Assembly: GCA_035222895.1 (NCBI GenBank) | Contig: JAVYIG010001812.1 | Location: 1-64,000, forward strand | Length of the DNA: 64,000 bases | From: Strongylocentrotus droebachiensis | Lineage: Eukaryota; Echinodermata; Echinoidea; Camarodonta; Strongylocentrotidae | Direction of reading: 5' to 3' | In this document: positions 35,187-47,567 of the stretch, in pieces | How the letters are laid out: the number at the start of each line of letters is the position of its first letter | Position numbering within the stretch: position 1 is the stretch's first letter | Made by a program: the position numbers and the translations under genes | The notes under the pieces: generated by a model | What the model saw: the letters and a program-made list of their open reading frames with translations, nothing else | Told to the model about the DNA's origin: nothing | The model's database searches: none

Positions 35187-35522
35187 AAATGCGTAGAAAG
35201 TCACTTTGTAGAAGAAGGCTTGTTTTTCCTGTATATTTGCACCTGTACAATATATTTATTTGAGAAGCACTGAACGATGGCTATTGCATAATGCATAAAG
35301 GTTTCAGGATAACATGTCAACGAACCATTGTTTCTGTATGAGTTTAGGCCATGTCCTAACTTCAAGGAGCACGACCCTTATGTTGTTTACATTTGATCGG
35401 CACTTTGTTGGCAGTCCATATAAATGTACAGAAAGTCACTTTGTAGTTTGTACATTAGGAGAAGAGTTTTTTTTTTTTACTTGTTTTTCCTCTTCGTGTA
35501 TTTGCACCTGTAAAAAATATGT
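35187..35522. repeat. diverged direct repeat containing GAAAGTCACTTTGTAG
   Basis: AGAAAGTCACTTTGTAG followed by TTGTTTTTCCT and TATTTGCACCTGTA occurs at 35187-35260 and at 35422-35522. A weaker relative (AAAGTCACTTTGTGATC) lies near 34636. Confidence 0.65.
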
Positions 35523-35673
35523 CTTTACGATGCAGCCTATGAATAGAACCAACAACGATCAATCACTTTGTAGGCCTACATGTATGTGTACATTATCAGA
35601 AAGGTTGTAATGTGTTTTTTTATCATGACAAATTGACGATATGTACCAAGGCAAAAAATACATGTACAATGTA

Positions 35674-35850
35674 CACGGGGCTCAGGGTGAAGTAGCCCCC
35701 GAAATGCTAAAAAGAGCCCCCGAAAGTCATAAAAGAGCCCCCCAAAATTGCATAGAGTTCAATGCAAAACAAAATAAAGAGTGATATTTTCATGCAAGCA
35801 AGCTTGAAAAATAGCCCCTGAAATTTTCAAAGTATTTTTTTCCCTGATAT
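35674..35850 (+). repeat. dispersed repeat, inverted partner at 55411-55568
   Basis: CACGGGGCTCAGGG, AGCCCCCGAAA, GAGTTCAATGCAAAA and AAGCTTGAAAAATAGCCCCTGAA recur in inverse orientation at 55411-55568. Confidence 0.75.
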
Positions 35851-36232
35851 GTATATATATAAATAGATTCTAGTTGATTGCGCAATGTGCATACATCGGA
35901 TGTGTTATGTACCAGTATTGCATTTCTAATTATAGTTGCTCACATCATTCCAATTAGATCGATAAGAGTGTATTCACCACTTGATTGATAACTATTTCAG
36001 AGTTTATTTTTATCTCAGAATTCTATGATGCAACACCATGCATTTTTCATTTATCAATTTACAAAAGTGGAACATCACAATGATCGAATGGGCAAAATAA
36101 ACATTACTTTTTATTACCAGCTATAAATTTGTAATGGAATATGGCACCTTTTGGTCCATGAATAAACCCACAACCATTATCCAGCCATTTTGTTTCGTTT
36201 ATTGCTTTTGCCCGATGACATGCGTCACAGAA

Positions 36233-36550
36233 GGCCTGTTCTCATCAGACCGAAGTTGCAAAATAACCCGCTACTTTCAGACTCAGGATATTTCCAAAAT
36301 CTCGAAATTCCTCCTCACCAGACCGATGTGCCCATCACAAACTAGCTCGAACGGGCGCAATTTAGCCCGCTATTTCCAAAACAGCGGGCTATTTTGGAAA
36401 CGACCTTTTTTTTCTGGATATTTTTTCGACCAAATAGCCCGCTAATTGCAACTGCGGGCTGGTAAAGACACAAATTAGCTGGCTGGTTTGAAATCGGGCC
36501 TCGTTGAAATAGCAGGTTATTTTGCAACTTTGGTCTAATGAAAGCAGGCC
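36233..36550. mobile_element. multi-hairpin foldback family D, copy 1
   Basis: Ends GGCCTGTTCTCATCAGACC and GGTCTAATGAAAGCAGGCC pair; internal blocks AATAGCCCGCTA, TTAGCCCGCTATTT and AAACAGCGGGCTATTT form further hairpins. It resembles copies at 42463, 52031 and 54863 but is more diverged. Confidence 0.75.
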
Positions 36551-37229
36551 TTTCATATTTTCCTTCAACTGAATTGGTTGTTGGGACAAAATTGAAAGTA
36601 AATTGGACTGTAGCTCAGCTCAGCTCCGTCTGACTGATTAATATTCATAGAGCAATGATAATTCATAATGACTTTCTGAAGTCGATGAATGATCAGCAGT
36701 AGCTGAATTTGCATCGCGATATTTATTCTCTAGAGGTGCAATTACGTACATGTTGCCAGAGATACAACACAGTATGTTTAAAAGAGGATAATCAATGGTA
36801 CCGTTTATGTCTTTTATGAGTTGCCAACTGGAACAATCAACAGGTTTTGCAAATGAAATAGCATATTTATGGATTATTGTAGTCCAGATCTGAGATAGGG
36901 GTGAAATAAATCAATGCCTGGTTTTTGACAGAATGGTACAATTTTGAATAATTTCACTGACTATATATACATGTACATGTACAGGTGTATGTACAAACTG
37001 TAGATACTTTAATGTTTATTATTAAAATGGATACACACACAAAAAAGGGATTTTGTAAAGATATTTTGTGGTTAATTATTCAGCCGACATGTACACTGTG
37101 TATGTACATTTAAATTCGCAACACAATGTAAAAATATGTACATTTGTACATGTACATTACCTGCAAGTTTGACTTTTGGAACCCAAACTTTTTGAAACTT
37201 TGCTTAAAAGTTAAACCTGAGCATAATCA

Positions 37230-37640
37230 GCTTGTATTTTCACAGGCAACCAACGTGGTGGTATTGGTTACAACCCTCAAACATGCCGAACACACTTCCA
37301 CCTCCTTAACCACCAAAAACAAGAAATTAATTAGTCATTCCATGGAACGAATGGGCACCATATGGCTGCGAGGCCGGGTCCCCCGATTTGATTAGTCCCA
37401 TGATGAAACCGGCTTCCAACCGACTGACTCGAGCATCGCCTCAAGGTCAGATGCACGGCGTGGACCAACAAAAAACAGATTTTTATTCCGTCTTCGCCCT
37501 TGCGATGGAGTTCTCGTTGGTCACATCGCAACATGTGGGAGTCATCTGGGTAAACGAGGGGAGTGGAGAAACAATTAAGAGGCGCGGAACGGTCAGTTTC
37601 CTTAAGAGGAACTTTCGGCCTTCAACTTGAGATTGTGGAA
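37230..37640. promoter_or_regulatory. CpG-rich island inside CpG-poor DNA
   Basis: Many CpGs (GCGAGGCCGGG, CCGGCTTCCAACCGACTG, GGCGCGGAACGG) and no TACATGTA, in contrast to both flanks. No complete exon could be assigned. A regulatory module, alternative promoter or unrecognised exon are all possible. Confidence 0.3.
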
Positions 37641-38002
37641 ATACAGATGTTACATGGCCGAGCCTTCTGCACGCTGTTAATCAATTACACTTGATTTAGT
37701 GAGGGAATGTGCTCTATATTTGGGTTGCTTATTCCTTATAATTCGAATGTGGCGTGGTTGATAAGCAATTTAAGTTTCTAATGGGACTTTGATTGAGAAC
37801 TTTTGATTCATCAACAGTTTCTAAAATGTTGAATCATGAATAAATTTATCCATGATGACAGGGCCTGACTTTATAAACACTTTAGGAGTGTATGTGGTGC
37901 CACATGGTCCCCCTCCCAATTATTTGTTTAACTCTAGACACCCCAAAGTTAATATTATTAATAAGCCCATTTATACACATCTTAAAACATTATTTCAGGC
38001 CG

Positions 38003-38025
38003 CCCCCCCCCCCCCCCCCCCCCCC
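38003..38025. repeat. poly-C tract, 23 bases
   Basis: The longest C homopolymer in the window; length may be affected by sequencing. Confidence 0.9.
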
Positions 38026-38479
38026 TGTGGACAAAATAAAAGTGAAAAAGGAGCCTTGGAGTCCTTAATCTATTTGTTAAAAGAGTGAAGTTGTTACAAA
38101 CATTTGAGCAAAGTTTCCAAGCTTAGAAATAAAACAGCACCCTGATCTTTGTAATAATCTTTATTTCTATATTTTTTGGGGGTGGGGTGTCTGGCTGTCT
38201 GAGCTGCAAATTCATTCTTTTATTTATTTTTTCGCAAGGGTGCAAAACACCTGCTTTTCTTGTCCAGACATCTACCGTTGATTGATGATAATCCTCAGTG
38301 TCTTTAGTAGAATTCTGGCTGGCTTTAGACAGGAAATCAGGTAAAAATCCCTGAACTTCCAATTGGCTCATCGTCCCGTCAGGTTCGATAAGTCTTCGTC
38401 CCTAGACATGTCTGAAGCATGTCATTGTCCTCTGATTTTTATTTAATTATTTAAGAAAAGCCTTATTTTTGATATAATT

Positions 38480-38995
38480 TGTGAAGTTATTGAGTACTGC
38501 CAAATTTATGCCATGCCATGATAGACAGAAAAGTTAAACAACCTTTCATTTTCTGTAATTAGTTTGTGAAGCTCTTGAATACTGCCAAATGCTGTGTCAG
38601 GTCAGTATGAAAAATGGGAAACAATGAACTTTCATCTTTGTTTTGACTCGTGAAATTGTTTAGTGCTGCCAAATCCCATTCAGGTCAGAGTAAAAAATGA
38701 TAAACAAAAATAATTCCAATTTATACAACTGGTGAAATGGACTTCTTATTTTTGTTGTGACTTGTGAAATTGTTTAGTAAGTACTGCCAAATGTGTCAGG
38801 TCAGTGTAAATGATGACCGAAAAATCACACTTCCAACTTTTGGAACTTGTGAAGTTACATGTACATATATTTGAGTGCTGCCAAATCTCATTCAGGTCAG
38901 TGTAAATGATGAAAAAAAAAATTCCAATTTTCCACAACTGGTGAATTAGTTGAGTACTGCCAATTAAATGCCATGCTGGGTCAGTTTGAGTGATG
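38480..38995. repeat. degenerate tandem repeat, six units of about 79-118 bp
   Basis: The core TACTGCCAAAT (or TGCTGCCAAAT) occurs at 38495, 38580, 38664, 38782, 38876 and 38955. It is mostly preceded by TTGTGAA(A/G)TT and followed by CAGGTCAGTGTAAATGATG-like sequence. Units are strongly diverged, so the array is old. Confidence 0.85.
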
Positions 38996-41900
38996 GTTCA
39001 AATTATGAATGGATGGAAATGAAATTGTTATGAAATGAACATCAGTGACTTGGATGCAGGATATTTCTGACAGGAGTTTCTGGACAATAGGAGAGATATG
39101 ACCTCTGATGTCCCGCCGAGTTAGTGATATGACAGTTTGACATTGTGACATACTGTAGATGTTTACAGGAAAATTCTTGTTATCATGTTAAATGTAACCA
39201 GTTGATATTGTATGAGTACAACATAGCAACTACAAGTAATACATTTATGAGTTAGAATCTAGAACAGTATTGTTCTAATGGTCAACATGAATGGGGAGGG
39301 GGAGGGCCGGCCATATGTATGCTTACCCTCAATATGTTGCAAAAATGTATACTTTAACTTCAGACTACACTGTCAATGGATAAAGAATGATGGTCATGCT
39401 CCCTGATCATGGGGGTTTTAATTATGTTTTTCAGAGTAAAGACTGACACTTTAGTCCAACCATGTTTCATACATGTAGCAGTGGGATTGAGGTACATGTA
39501 TTGTTAAAGCCCTTAATGATGTGTACACTGTACAGCACATTCAAAATACCTTTCTAGAACATGTTGACATTGAGGTGAATGGAAAAAGATCATGAAATGT
39601 GCTTGATAAAGGGCCAGATATTCAGGAAAAAGTACAGATAACACCTTTAGCCTTAAATCCTGTTTTGCAGTGCTTTTTGAGTCGGTGCCAAATAAGTCAA
39701 AATGGTCACTGCATGAGCACATTACCCTAGTTAATGTGCATGGAACCAGGCTAGCAATAATGTACAGTATACCTGTACATGTGTACCTGCCATTTCATCC
39801 TGTAGCCAATGTAGAAACCAACATATCAAGTTGTCAAATGCCATGGACATTGTGTCAATCATTTCTCGGAAACGCATAATCTGTCGGCCATATGTTTCTA
39901 TGACAATGTGGTCACCTTGTCACCTTGTTTCCAGCTACTACATGTAGCTGTTGCTCGACCTGCCTGCCTCCCACATGTGCACTTTTATGTTGTGTTCTAG
40001 CCTTCGTAGAATTCTTTTTCTTCTATTCATGGGATATCATATGATAGATATAATTTTTATAAGCAAAACGTTTTATTTTATCACACTTTTTCAACTTTGG
40101 TCTTTCTCAGACCATTTATGATGGCCATGTACGAGTTCATGCATGTAGACCAGTGTGAATAAGAGTTAAGACTCAACCATTGCACTTCTTTTGCCACCGT
40201 TTATATTAGACTTCTAGCAATGAATAATTGACCCTATTGGGAGACAAATATTCCAAAGATATGGTTTTATTGAGACTTCAACTAAATCATTGCAACATTA
40301 CGCAGCTAAATGTATGGAAATTGACCGTATAATGCAGGGGCAGTAGCGGACGAAGTTGCTTGCTAGCCTGCGAGTAATTTCCCCTTATTTTCCTTCATTT
40401 CCACTTTGCTAGCCACCAGCTTATTTTTTGTCTATTCTTCAAGGTTCATACAGCAACCATGTCACTTCCTATTCTGTGTGAGTCTGTCAAAAGTTTGGCA
40501 GACTGTATTTTCTTCTTTGCTTTCTGTTAATGGGTTAGTGGCAGTCATCATATTTTGTATATTTTCTTGTCTGTCTAGGTGTCTGTAATTACTACATGCT
40601 GAATTCCTGGCTTAATTCCTGTCTCTTCTTCCTGTTGCTTACAGTGTTTGATTGTTTTTATTCATTTTCCTTTTTTCGCTTGTCATACTGTATAAACCGG
40701 TACATATTCATTCTCTCTCTCTCTCTCTTTCTTCCCCTCTTTATCACTATCCCTACCCCATCTTTTCTTTCACTTTTTACATTTACTTTCAAACTTTGTC
40801 TTTTACTAATGGAAGTTTCTCTCTTTTTCTAAACCTTGTTTCTGTCAGCACTACTTGCTACAGGTAATATATCTCTCTTCCCCTTTCTTTTTCATAAGTT
40901 TTTGTCTTCTATCTCTCCTGCATAGGATACAATGTAGATTGTAATTTCCAAGTCTGCAATTTTTCGGCATTCTTTGTCTTCTCTTTATTCATTCTTTAAT
41001 TGTCGGACATTTCTACTATTTCTTTTATGTTTGAAATGTGCAGATGATCATACTACCTGTACAAAAAAATACATGTCGATTACAATGGAACAGGAACAAC
41101 ATCAAAATATGTGTGAGTCACATACATGTACACAGGGCCCAGGGGGTCTCTTGTATGTTAACAAAATAAAGAAATAGATAATTAAAGCACTACAGGACAT
41201 TGGCCCTTTACATTCAAAGAGTGTCTGACTCTATTCCAAGTACCATGATGTTATTCTATTATCAGTGTTTTGTATAAAGGAAGTACTGTTACCCCATCAG
41301 CATCAAACCAGATTAACACCCTTAATCCACCCCTCTTTTGATCCCCTCCAACCTCAAGTGGCAACAGTTATACCCTCTCTCTAATCCCCCTTTTCTTGTC
41401 TGCTTATTTATCCTGTCTGGAATTGGACACAAAAGTCTATACATGGGATTACATTCGGATATTAATGTGACCAAAGTCCAGGAGACCTGTAAAGTACAGC
41501 TATACAGGTTCTTGTATACTTAGATGTAGAACATAATTACATAGATACCTGCATGAACATTGTATACAACATTGTAGACCTATAAATCATGTACAAGGAA
41601 TGTCTTTGTTGAAATATTCTTTGTGCAGGGAAGAGTCCATGTCAACTTTTCCCCCCTGAAGGGTTTTTCTTGGAGAATATGAAAGGGATTATAAACATTA
41701 CAGAACTACATGTACATGTAGCTCTTCCCTCATATGCACATGTAGGCATATAGCCTTTAGACCTGTGCTCTGTAGGAAAACTTCTTTATGGCTTTCTACA
41801 ATAAAATAAACTCAATGAACTCTTTTTATGAATGCACCAACATTAACTTCTTGTATGGAAGCAAATATTAACATTAAATACAATGGCCTAACATTTACTT

Positions 41901-42099
41901 ATTGCACATGCAATTGGGAAGGGGCTCTACAATTTATTGAATTAATCTCCTTAATGAAAATCCGGTCTAGAAATCCTCCTCAGAAAGGCTTACTAAGAAA
42001 TGTTTAAAAATAGCTCAGATATCACCAATGTAAATCCATTAACATTTTTGCATACCATCAGCATCCCTCAGTGATATTATTTTGAAAAAGGAAAGCAAA
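38996..42099. other. noncoding, putative intron
   Basis: CpG-poor with many TACATGTA motifs and a short CT run near 40712. Short frames show no support. Confidence 0.35.
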
Positions 42100-42368
42100 A
42101 AATAAAAGCATGGGAATCTCCAGAATAATTAGGGGAATCCGCATTTCTAAGGATCGCACCCAAACTGATTTCTTCCATTGTCCCGGAACTTCCGAACCCT
42201 GAAGTTGCGGTGACCAGCTTTGTTGGTCCTGCGCCTCAGAGATCCTCCTCGATTCTCCTCGATCCTTTTGAATCGGTAACAGCATGGAACGTTTTTGTTC
42301 CCTTTCTTCACCCGCTGTTTACTGGGCCTATTAGGATGTATCGGAGCGTACCTCAAACATTGTAATCA
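42100..42368. promoter_or_regulatory. CpG-rich island with a short minus-strand frame
   Basis: CpGs cluster here (CCCGGAACTTCCGAACC, TCGATTCTCCTCGATCC). A minus-strand frame from 42365 to TAG, about 72 codons and rich in Arg and Lys, lies across it, but no splice acceptor with a pyrimidine tract was found, so I do not call a gene. Confidence 0.25.
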
Positions 42369-42462
42369 TTGTAAATTGTGATCTAAACCTCAGTCACCTA
42401 CTATACCCTAACCTAAATTGAATTTGGAGTTGGGTGGAAGAAGCAGAGAAGTTCAAGTCTAC

Positions 42463-42824
42463 TAGCCTGTCTTCATCAGCTCGAGATTGCCAAATATCTT
42501 GATATTTGAACTATCCCGATCGCAAGTTATCCAGGTAATTTGCGTCTTCATCAGCCCGAAGTTGCAATTATATTAGTGGGATATTTGGTCGAGATAATCA
42601 TCTCAAGTCTGCAAAATATCCCGCTATTTGTCAGATGTGTCCTGACCAGCCATAAGACTCGCACTATGCACGAACGCTGAGCAAAATATCTTGAGCTTGA
42701 GTTTCAAGTTCCGAGGTCAAGTCTCGAGCTGATGATGACGTGATTAGTAACTTCAGGATTATTTCCCAAATTATCAGAAATAGCGGGATATTTGGCAATC
42801 TCGAGCTGATGAAAACCGGCCTTA
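42463..42824. mobile_element. multi-hairpin foldback family D, copy 2
   Basis: The left end GTCTTCATCAGCTCGAGATT (42469 on) pairs with CAATCTCGAGCTGATGAAAAC at the right, with internal GCAAAATATCCCGC and GAGCAAAATATCTTGAGC blocks. The interior runs in the opposite order to copies 3 and 4. Confidence 0.85.
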
Positions 42825-43515
42825 TGAGTGTAAAAAAACACAATGGGGTGTCTCGGGAAATCTAGACAGTGGTTCTTGCAATCTGTCTGATTTCTGCGGA
42901 GTGGGAGACAGATCCTTGGAAGTGCGAGTGTAAATAGAATTTATTTTTCCTGAGGTTTATCTTGAGGTTTCCACATCTGGGTGTGGTTTTTCAGACAATG
43001 TAGTAGATTTGTTTTGCTTTTTGTAATAGGTACTTGAAGCATAAGTTTATTAAACGGGATGTTCTTTGTGCCTGTAGTTTACATGTATGTCATTCACTCT
43101 GAGTCTAACTGTCACTGGTTATAAGATTTTAGATATTTATATAGACCTACAAATACATGTAGGACCCTGAGTTGAGATGAATAAAATATTTGTTGGTATA
43201 GAGTACCAAGTGTATTTTACAGTTTCTTGCTGAATCGAATGAAGAAGCAATATTAGAAGTAGATAGTTTCATTAAATAATTGTATTTCATAAGTTTATAC
43301 ATTTGAATAGAGACGCAAAAGGCTATTTGAATTGCCTTACCTGTAGGTTGATTTTTCAAAAGTACTTGTCCTTGCTATCCTATTCTTTGATGTTGCACTT
43401 CTGCATTGTCTTTTGATCAAGGGCTGCCTGACCTAACGTGTATGTACCTGAAAGACCTTCTTCCTTCCAGTGATACTTGGATGTGCTCTAGCTGTTTAAA
43501 CTCCCCTCCTCTCCA

Positions 43516-43955
43516 GGGCTCTGTTTCATCAAACTTGTTATCAATCACATGTTACAATTACTGTTATAAGCTACTGAAATCGAGGTGTTTGATTGGCTGA
43601 GAGCAAACTTGTCATAGAAATTTAGCATTTGTAATTGATAACAAGTTTTATGAAACAGGGCCCAGGCGGCTGTGTTATGTTACATTTTAAGGGATGAACC
43701 AATGAAGTTGAAGAAATATTTCTTTAAAAGTATCCCTGCTTCATAAAACTTGTTATCAATCACAAGTTACAATAACTATTATAAGCTACTGAAATCGTGG
43801 CTTTTGATTGGCTGACAGCAAATTTGTCGTAGAAACTTAGCATTTGTAATTGATAACCAGTTTTATGAAACGCGGCCCTGGTGGCTTTATAGTTACATAA
43901 TACAGCATAAACCAATGAAGTTGTAGAAATATTGTGTGTAAGTTTCCCTTTGAAA
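43516..43955. repeat. tandem duplication (215-bp offset) of a foldback MITE
   Basis: The MITE GGGCTCTGTTTCATCAAACT...AGTTTTATGAAACAGGGCCC (43516-43663) and its flank AACCAATGAAGTTG are repeated as 43733-43879 plus flank. The duplication therefore occurred after the MITE inserted. Confidence 0.85.
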
Positions 43956-44518
43956 GAAAATTTTGACTGAATTAATCGTGATTAATTCACGAGCTGAAGG
44001 TTGCCCTTCAGCCGAGATGAGCCTGCACGCTCTGAGCGGCTTATCGACTGTATGGGATACTAGAGAAAGGTGTCATGGCATCAGAATCAGTCTTACTACA
44101 AATGTCAGAGGTGACAAACATGTTCCAGTAGTCTTTGGTATACAGACCTAAATGAATATTCACTTACGGTACGTGCATGTGAGCATGTTCATAGATTGCC
44201 ATTGAGTTGAACACAATGTATGGCTTTTGTTTGCTGGTCGGGAGGCACAGGCTCTAATTTGACAATTCCTCAAGCCTTGAGAAGAGACTGCATGTACATG
44301 AGTTCTGTCAGTCACTGGATGTGCAGCAAAAGTACAAAGCCTACATGTACATGTGATGTTCATGTATACATGTACACATGCAGTGTCCTGTCAGTATAGT
44401 CTCACAACTCAGGCACTGTTACGCACAACGACTGACGGTTATTGCAAACTGGTTGTTTGTCACGTTCTTAGTCATGTTTTCCTTGGTTGACTTGTCTGAT
44501 GCCTTACATGTAATACCT

Positions 44519-44648
44519 GGGCCCTGTCTTGCAAAGAGTTGATATCAATCGCAACTATATAAAGAGATAGGAGACTGCAAACTTGCGATTGATTGAGGAC
44601 TTACTATTGATTTGGATCAATCATAACTCTTTGTAAGACGGGGACCTG
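44519..44648. mobile_element. short foldback MITE
   Basis: GGGCCCTGTCTTGCAAAGAGTTGAT pairs with ATCATAACTCTTTGTAAGACGGGGACC; about 130 bp, noncoding. Confidence 0.75.
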
Positions 44649-45245
44649 ATCCACATTCCTGATTTTATGATAAAGGCATACGGTATAAATAAAGGCCTTC
44701 ATCTACATGCCTATCCAACAGTGGAGAACATTTTCAAATCTCCTACAGGGTGGATTTTGCTTGACTGCTTCTCATGTCATCCTTTGTTTGGAGAATACAG
44801 GGTTGGATGTGTTTTAATATTCATTATAAGACACATTCTAATCAGATATTACATTTTGATTTCATTTTATTGGATATTATCTTTTCACCATACTTTCAGT
44901 GTTTCATGCAAATCACATGTAGATTTTTGGTAGTTCTAAATACATAAACTGTAATTAAACAACATTTAAACTAAAATCTTTACAGGGAGATGAAAAGTGA
45001 TATCGATTGTTTTTAAAAATACAATTTTTACCAGCATCATCACAAAACCAACAGCCTTGAGAAGTAAACAAATCCTTTTCATTTCAAGAAACAATTTAAA
45101 TATTTCCAGAGTAACAAAATACCCCCAGTTCCGATCCCAGATCACTTCACGGCATGCAGCGTATCTTATGAGATTATTGACTGCGGAATAATTTCTTTTG
45201 CCCCGAAGGCGATTTCATTTTTTGTCTCACGACACAGGCTCCAAG

Positions 45246-45326
45246 ATGGAGTTCGTGTTTGGCATGAGCATAACGGCGCTCTTTTTAATCGTCGTTGTAG
45301 CCGCATCAGCGCAGCGCTTGTCATAA
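45246..45326 (+). CDS. short ORF resembling a signal peptide (26 aa)
   Basis: ATG 45246 to TAA 45326. The sequence MEFVFGMSITALFLIVVVAA ends in SAQRLS, a strong hydrophobic core followed by an Ala-Ser-Ala signal-peptidase-type site. A good acceptor (TTTTTTGTCTCACGACACAG) ends at 45237. Splicing exon 24869-24947 to 45238 would keep the frame, giving a 55-residue product ending at the same TAA; frame agreement alone has a one-in-three chance. No donor is visible downstream. It lies in a CpG-rich patch (about 45130-45520). It could be an exon, a true small ORF or chance. Confidence 0.25.
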   Translation: MEFVFGMSITALFLIVVVAASAQRLS

Positions 45327-45999
45327 CCATTCTGAAAATGGAATTGGTTATTGCAATTTAGATAGGAATATGTAGTATTGCATTGGATGAATAATGGAAA
45401 ACTGATCTCAAACCACACCTATTTGCATTCAGATGATATCTATCGGACGTTGGTGATCAATGGGGTTTCAATTTCACGGTTAGCTGTTTTCGCTACTCAT
45501 CGCGTCAAGACTGTCATGTTATTAAGTAGCATGGTTGTATTGTATCCATGTATGGAATATTTATTTATTGGGTTGGCACAATCCCAAATAACTTTTTGGT
45601 GTGATACGCAAATATGACCCCCAAAAATGATGATGAACATTAATTTGCATTTTACATAGAAAGCTTCTGAAGCAGATACATTTTAAAAGTTTACTCAGTA
45701 GTTAGTGAGGTTGGAAGTTCAATACATATTACATTTTTGGGATTATGTAAATACTTGTTAACATTCCGTCCAAGCTAACAGTTCTCATTGTATGTTTTCA
45801 GAATCAATCTGAGTCTTGAGGGGACGTATAAAATAAATACAGGGTATATTGTGTTTTTTTCCTTTTTCTTTTATCAATCAATGTACATGTATGGTAGCAA
45901 CATAAAATAGGATGACAGTCTCCAAATTCTATAGCTATATGGGGTACCTTCAGGCAAATAAACTTCTTCAATTTTGATACTGAACTCTATCCTACTTCC

Positions 46000-47300
46000 C
46001 AACTCTTCAGCTTGTTCTTCTCCTTCTCGATCTATAACTCCTGGCTGTATATCAAATGTTTTTATCAATCTATGCGGGCTGCAAGAATTATGTTCAAGCA
46101 CAGAAATTCATTAGCGTTCACGAGTAGGAAATATCCAATGACAACGCCGGGAGTCGATTCCGAGACAAGTCGAGTTGAAACCCCACCCACCCAAGACACA
46201 AGCTTCACTCCTAGCATTCCAACATAAATAGGACAGAAAGTCCCATTTCTAATTTTCAAAATTGGTAATCCGAGAGGCCCTCTTTGGCAAGGTTACGCGC
46301 AGGAATCATGAAATCTGCAATCAAGACGGGGCAGGGCTGGTATTTGTTACGTGAAATCAAAGTCTCTGAAGGGGTATTGGGAAGAAAAATGACACAGAGG
46401 ACATGTTAGAAGTAAAGGTTAAGACCAAGTAGTCATATTAAAAAGGAAAAAAATAAGAATGCGCTGAAGATAATGTTACTGAAATAAGTGTTTTCCATAT
46501 TTTCTTAAATCACAAGCTCTATAATGGCGCTAAACATGCCCTGCCGGCCTAAAGAGAAAACACAAGAAACTGCACGATCACATGTTGAAATAATCCATAC
46601 AACTGAAATGTGACTGCATAGATTTTTTAGGTTAAGCATGGATTTTCCATTGGTGAAAAAACAAGAAAAAAAGATTAGCTTGATAATTGATATTGTTCAA
46701 AGACAAATAAATCTATAGATTGATATTGTACCTTTGGTCTTCTGCAAATGTCAAATTTGAATGAAAATAAAAGTTGCACAAATAACACCAGAACGTCTAA
46801 ATATTGTTCACAGATTTTAGTAGAAGTACCGGTAGTGTAAATATTTGTTTCCAAGTTGACAGAAGTTCATGTACTCAGAACATTTCCTCTGTTTTCTCAC
46901 TATTGTTCAGCAATCAATTCTTATGGTCATTCAATTTCCAAATTACAAGTCTAATTTTCTCGTCCTGCAAATGGAAATTATTTGTCGTGAAACGATGACA
47001 TGCCATTGTACTATAACCTGATTACCAGACCCGAGTAATGAAAGTGCATTTTTATTGTCCGGCAAACGGCAAATCACTTGCGGTACTACCCCTTGAATAG
47101 TAAACAACTCATTGGCGAGTAATGGTAAGCAGCTCTGTCATTAATCTCGTAATGATTGCTTTTCCGTCGTGGATATGGCATACTTGAAGGGACCATTCCC
47201 CATTCTCCATTAACTTTTCAATGAGCGTAGACCTGGCTATACAAGATCGTGATGTATGGGCATTCACACGAGAGAAGATTTATACAAAACTTGAATTTAA
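46000..47300. other. CpG-richer unique sequence in two patches
   Basis: CpG clusters at about 46025-46350 (ACGCCGGGAGTCGATTCCG) and 47020-47270 (GTCCGGCAAACGGC, TTTCCGTCGTGG) stand out from the flanks and lack the usual TACATGTA motifs. No coding region is supported. Possible regulatory DNA. Confidence 0.25.
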
Positions 47301-47371
47301 AAAATGTTGTGAAGTAGTCATTATTCAGTGAAAGAAGCATACAGTACATGTACACATATGCTAAGAATGTC

Positions 47372-47567
47372 TTAAAGCAGGTCTGCACTACTTGTAGCTA
47401 CTTGTCCCCTCTATATAGCAAACAATGCGTAATCGGTGACCATTGGTCCGCCATGGTCCCCCTTTTCTTATGTTAATTGAGAGCTGATTTGATGAGATAA
47501 CCACCTGTCAGTGACAATGAAGGGAGGTCTAATCCCTCCTGGCCAAACTATTGCAGATAGGCTTTAA
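47372..47567 (+). mobile_element. TTAA MITE family A, copy 3
   Basis: TTAAAGCAGGTCTGCACTAC at the left and GCAGATAGGCTTTAA at the right; the interior CCCTCTATATAGCAAACAATGCG and TTAATTGAGAGCTGATTTG matches the copy at 59886. Confidence 0.88.

Noticed and set aside
37200-37330. Candidate exon after the TTTTCACAG acceptor at 37240, in phase with the 24948 donor
   Set aside because: The frame stops after about 29 codons without a donor and the peptide has no recognisable character.
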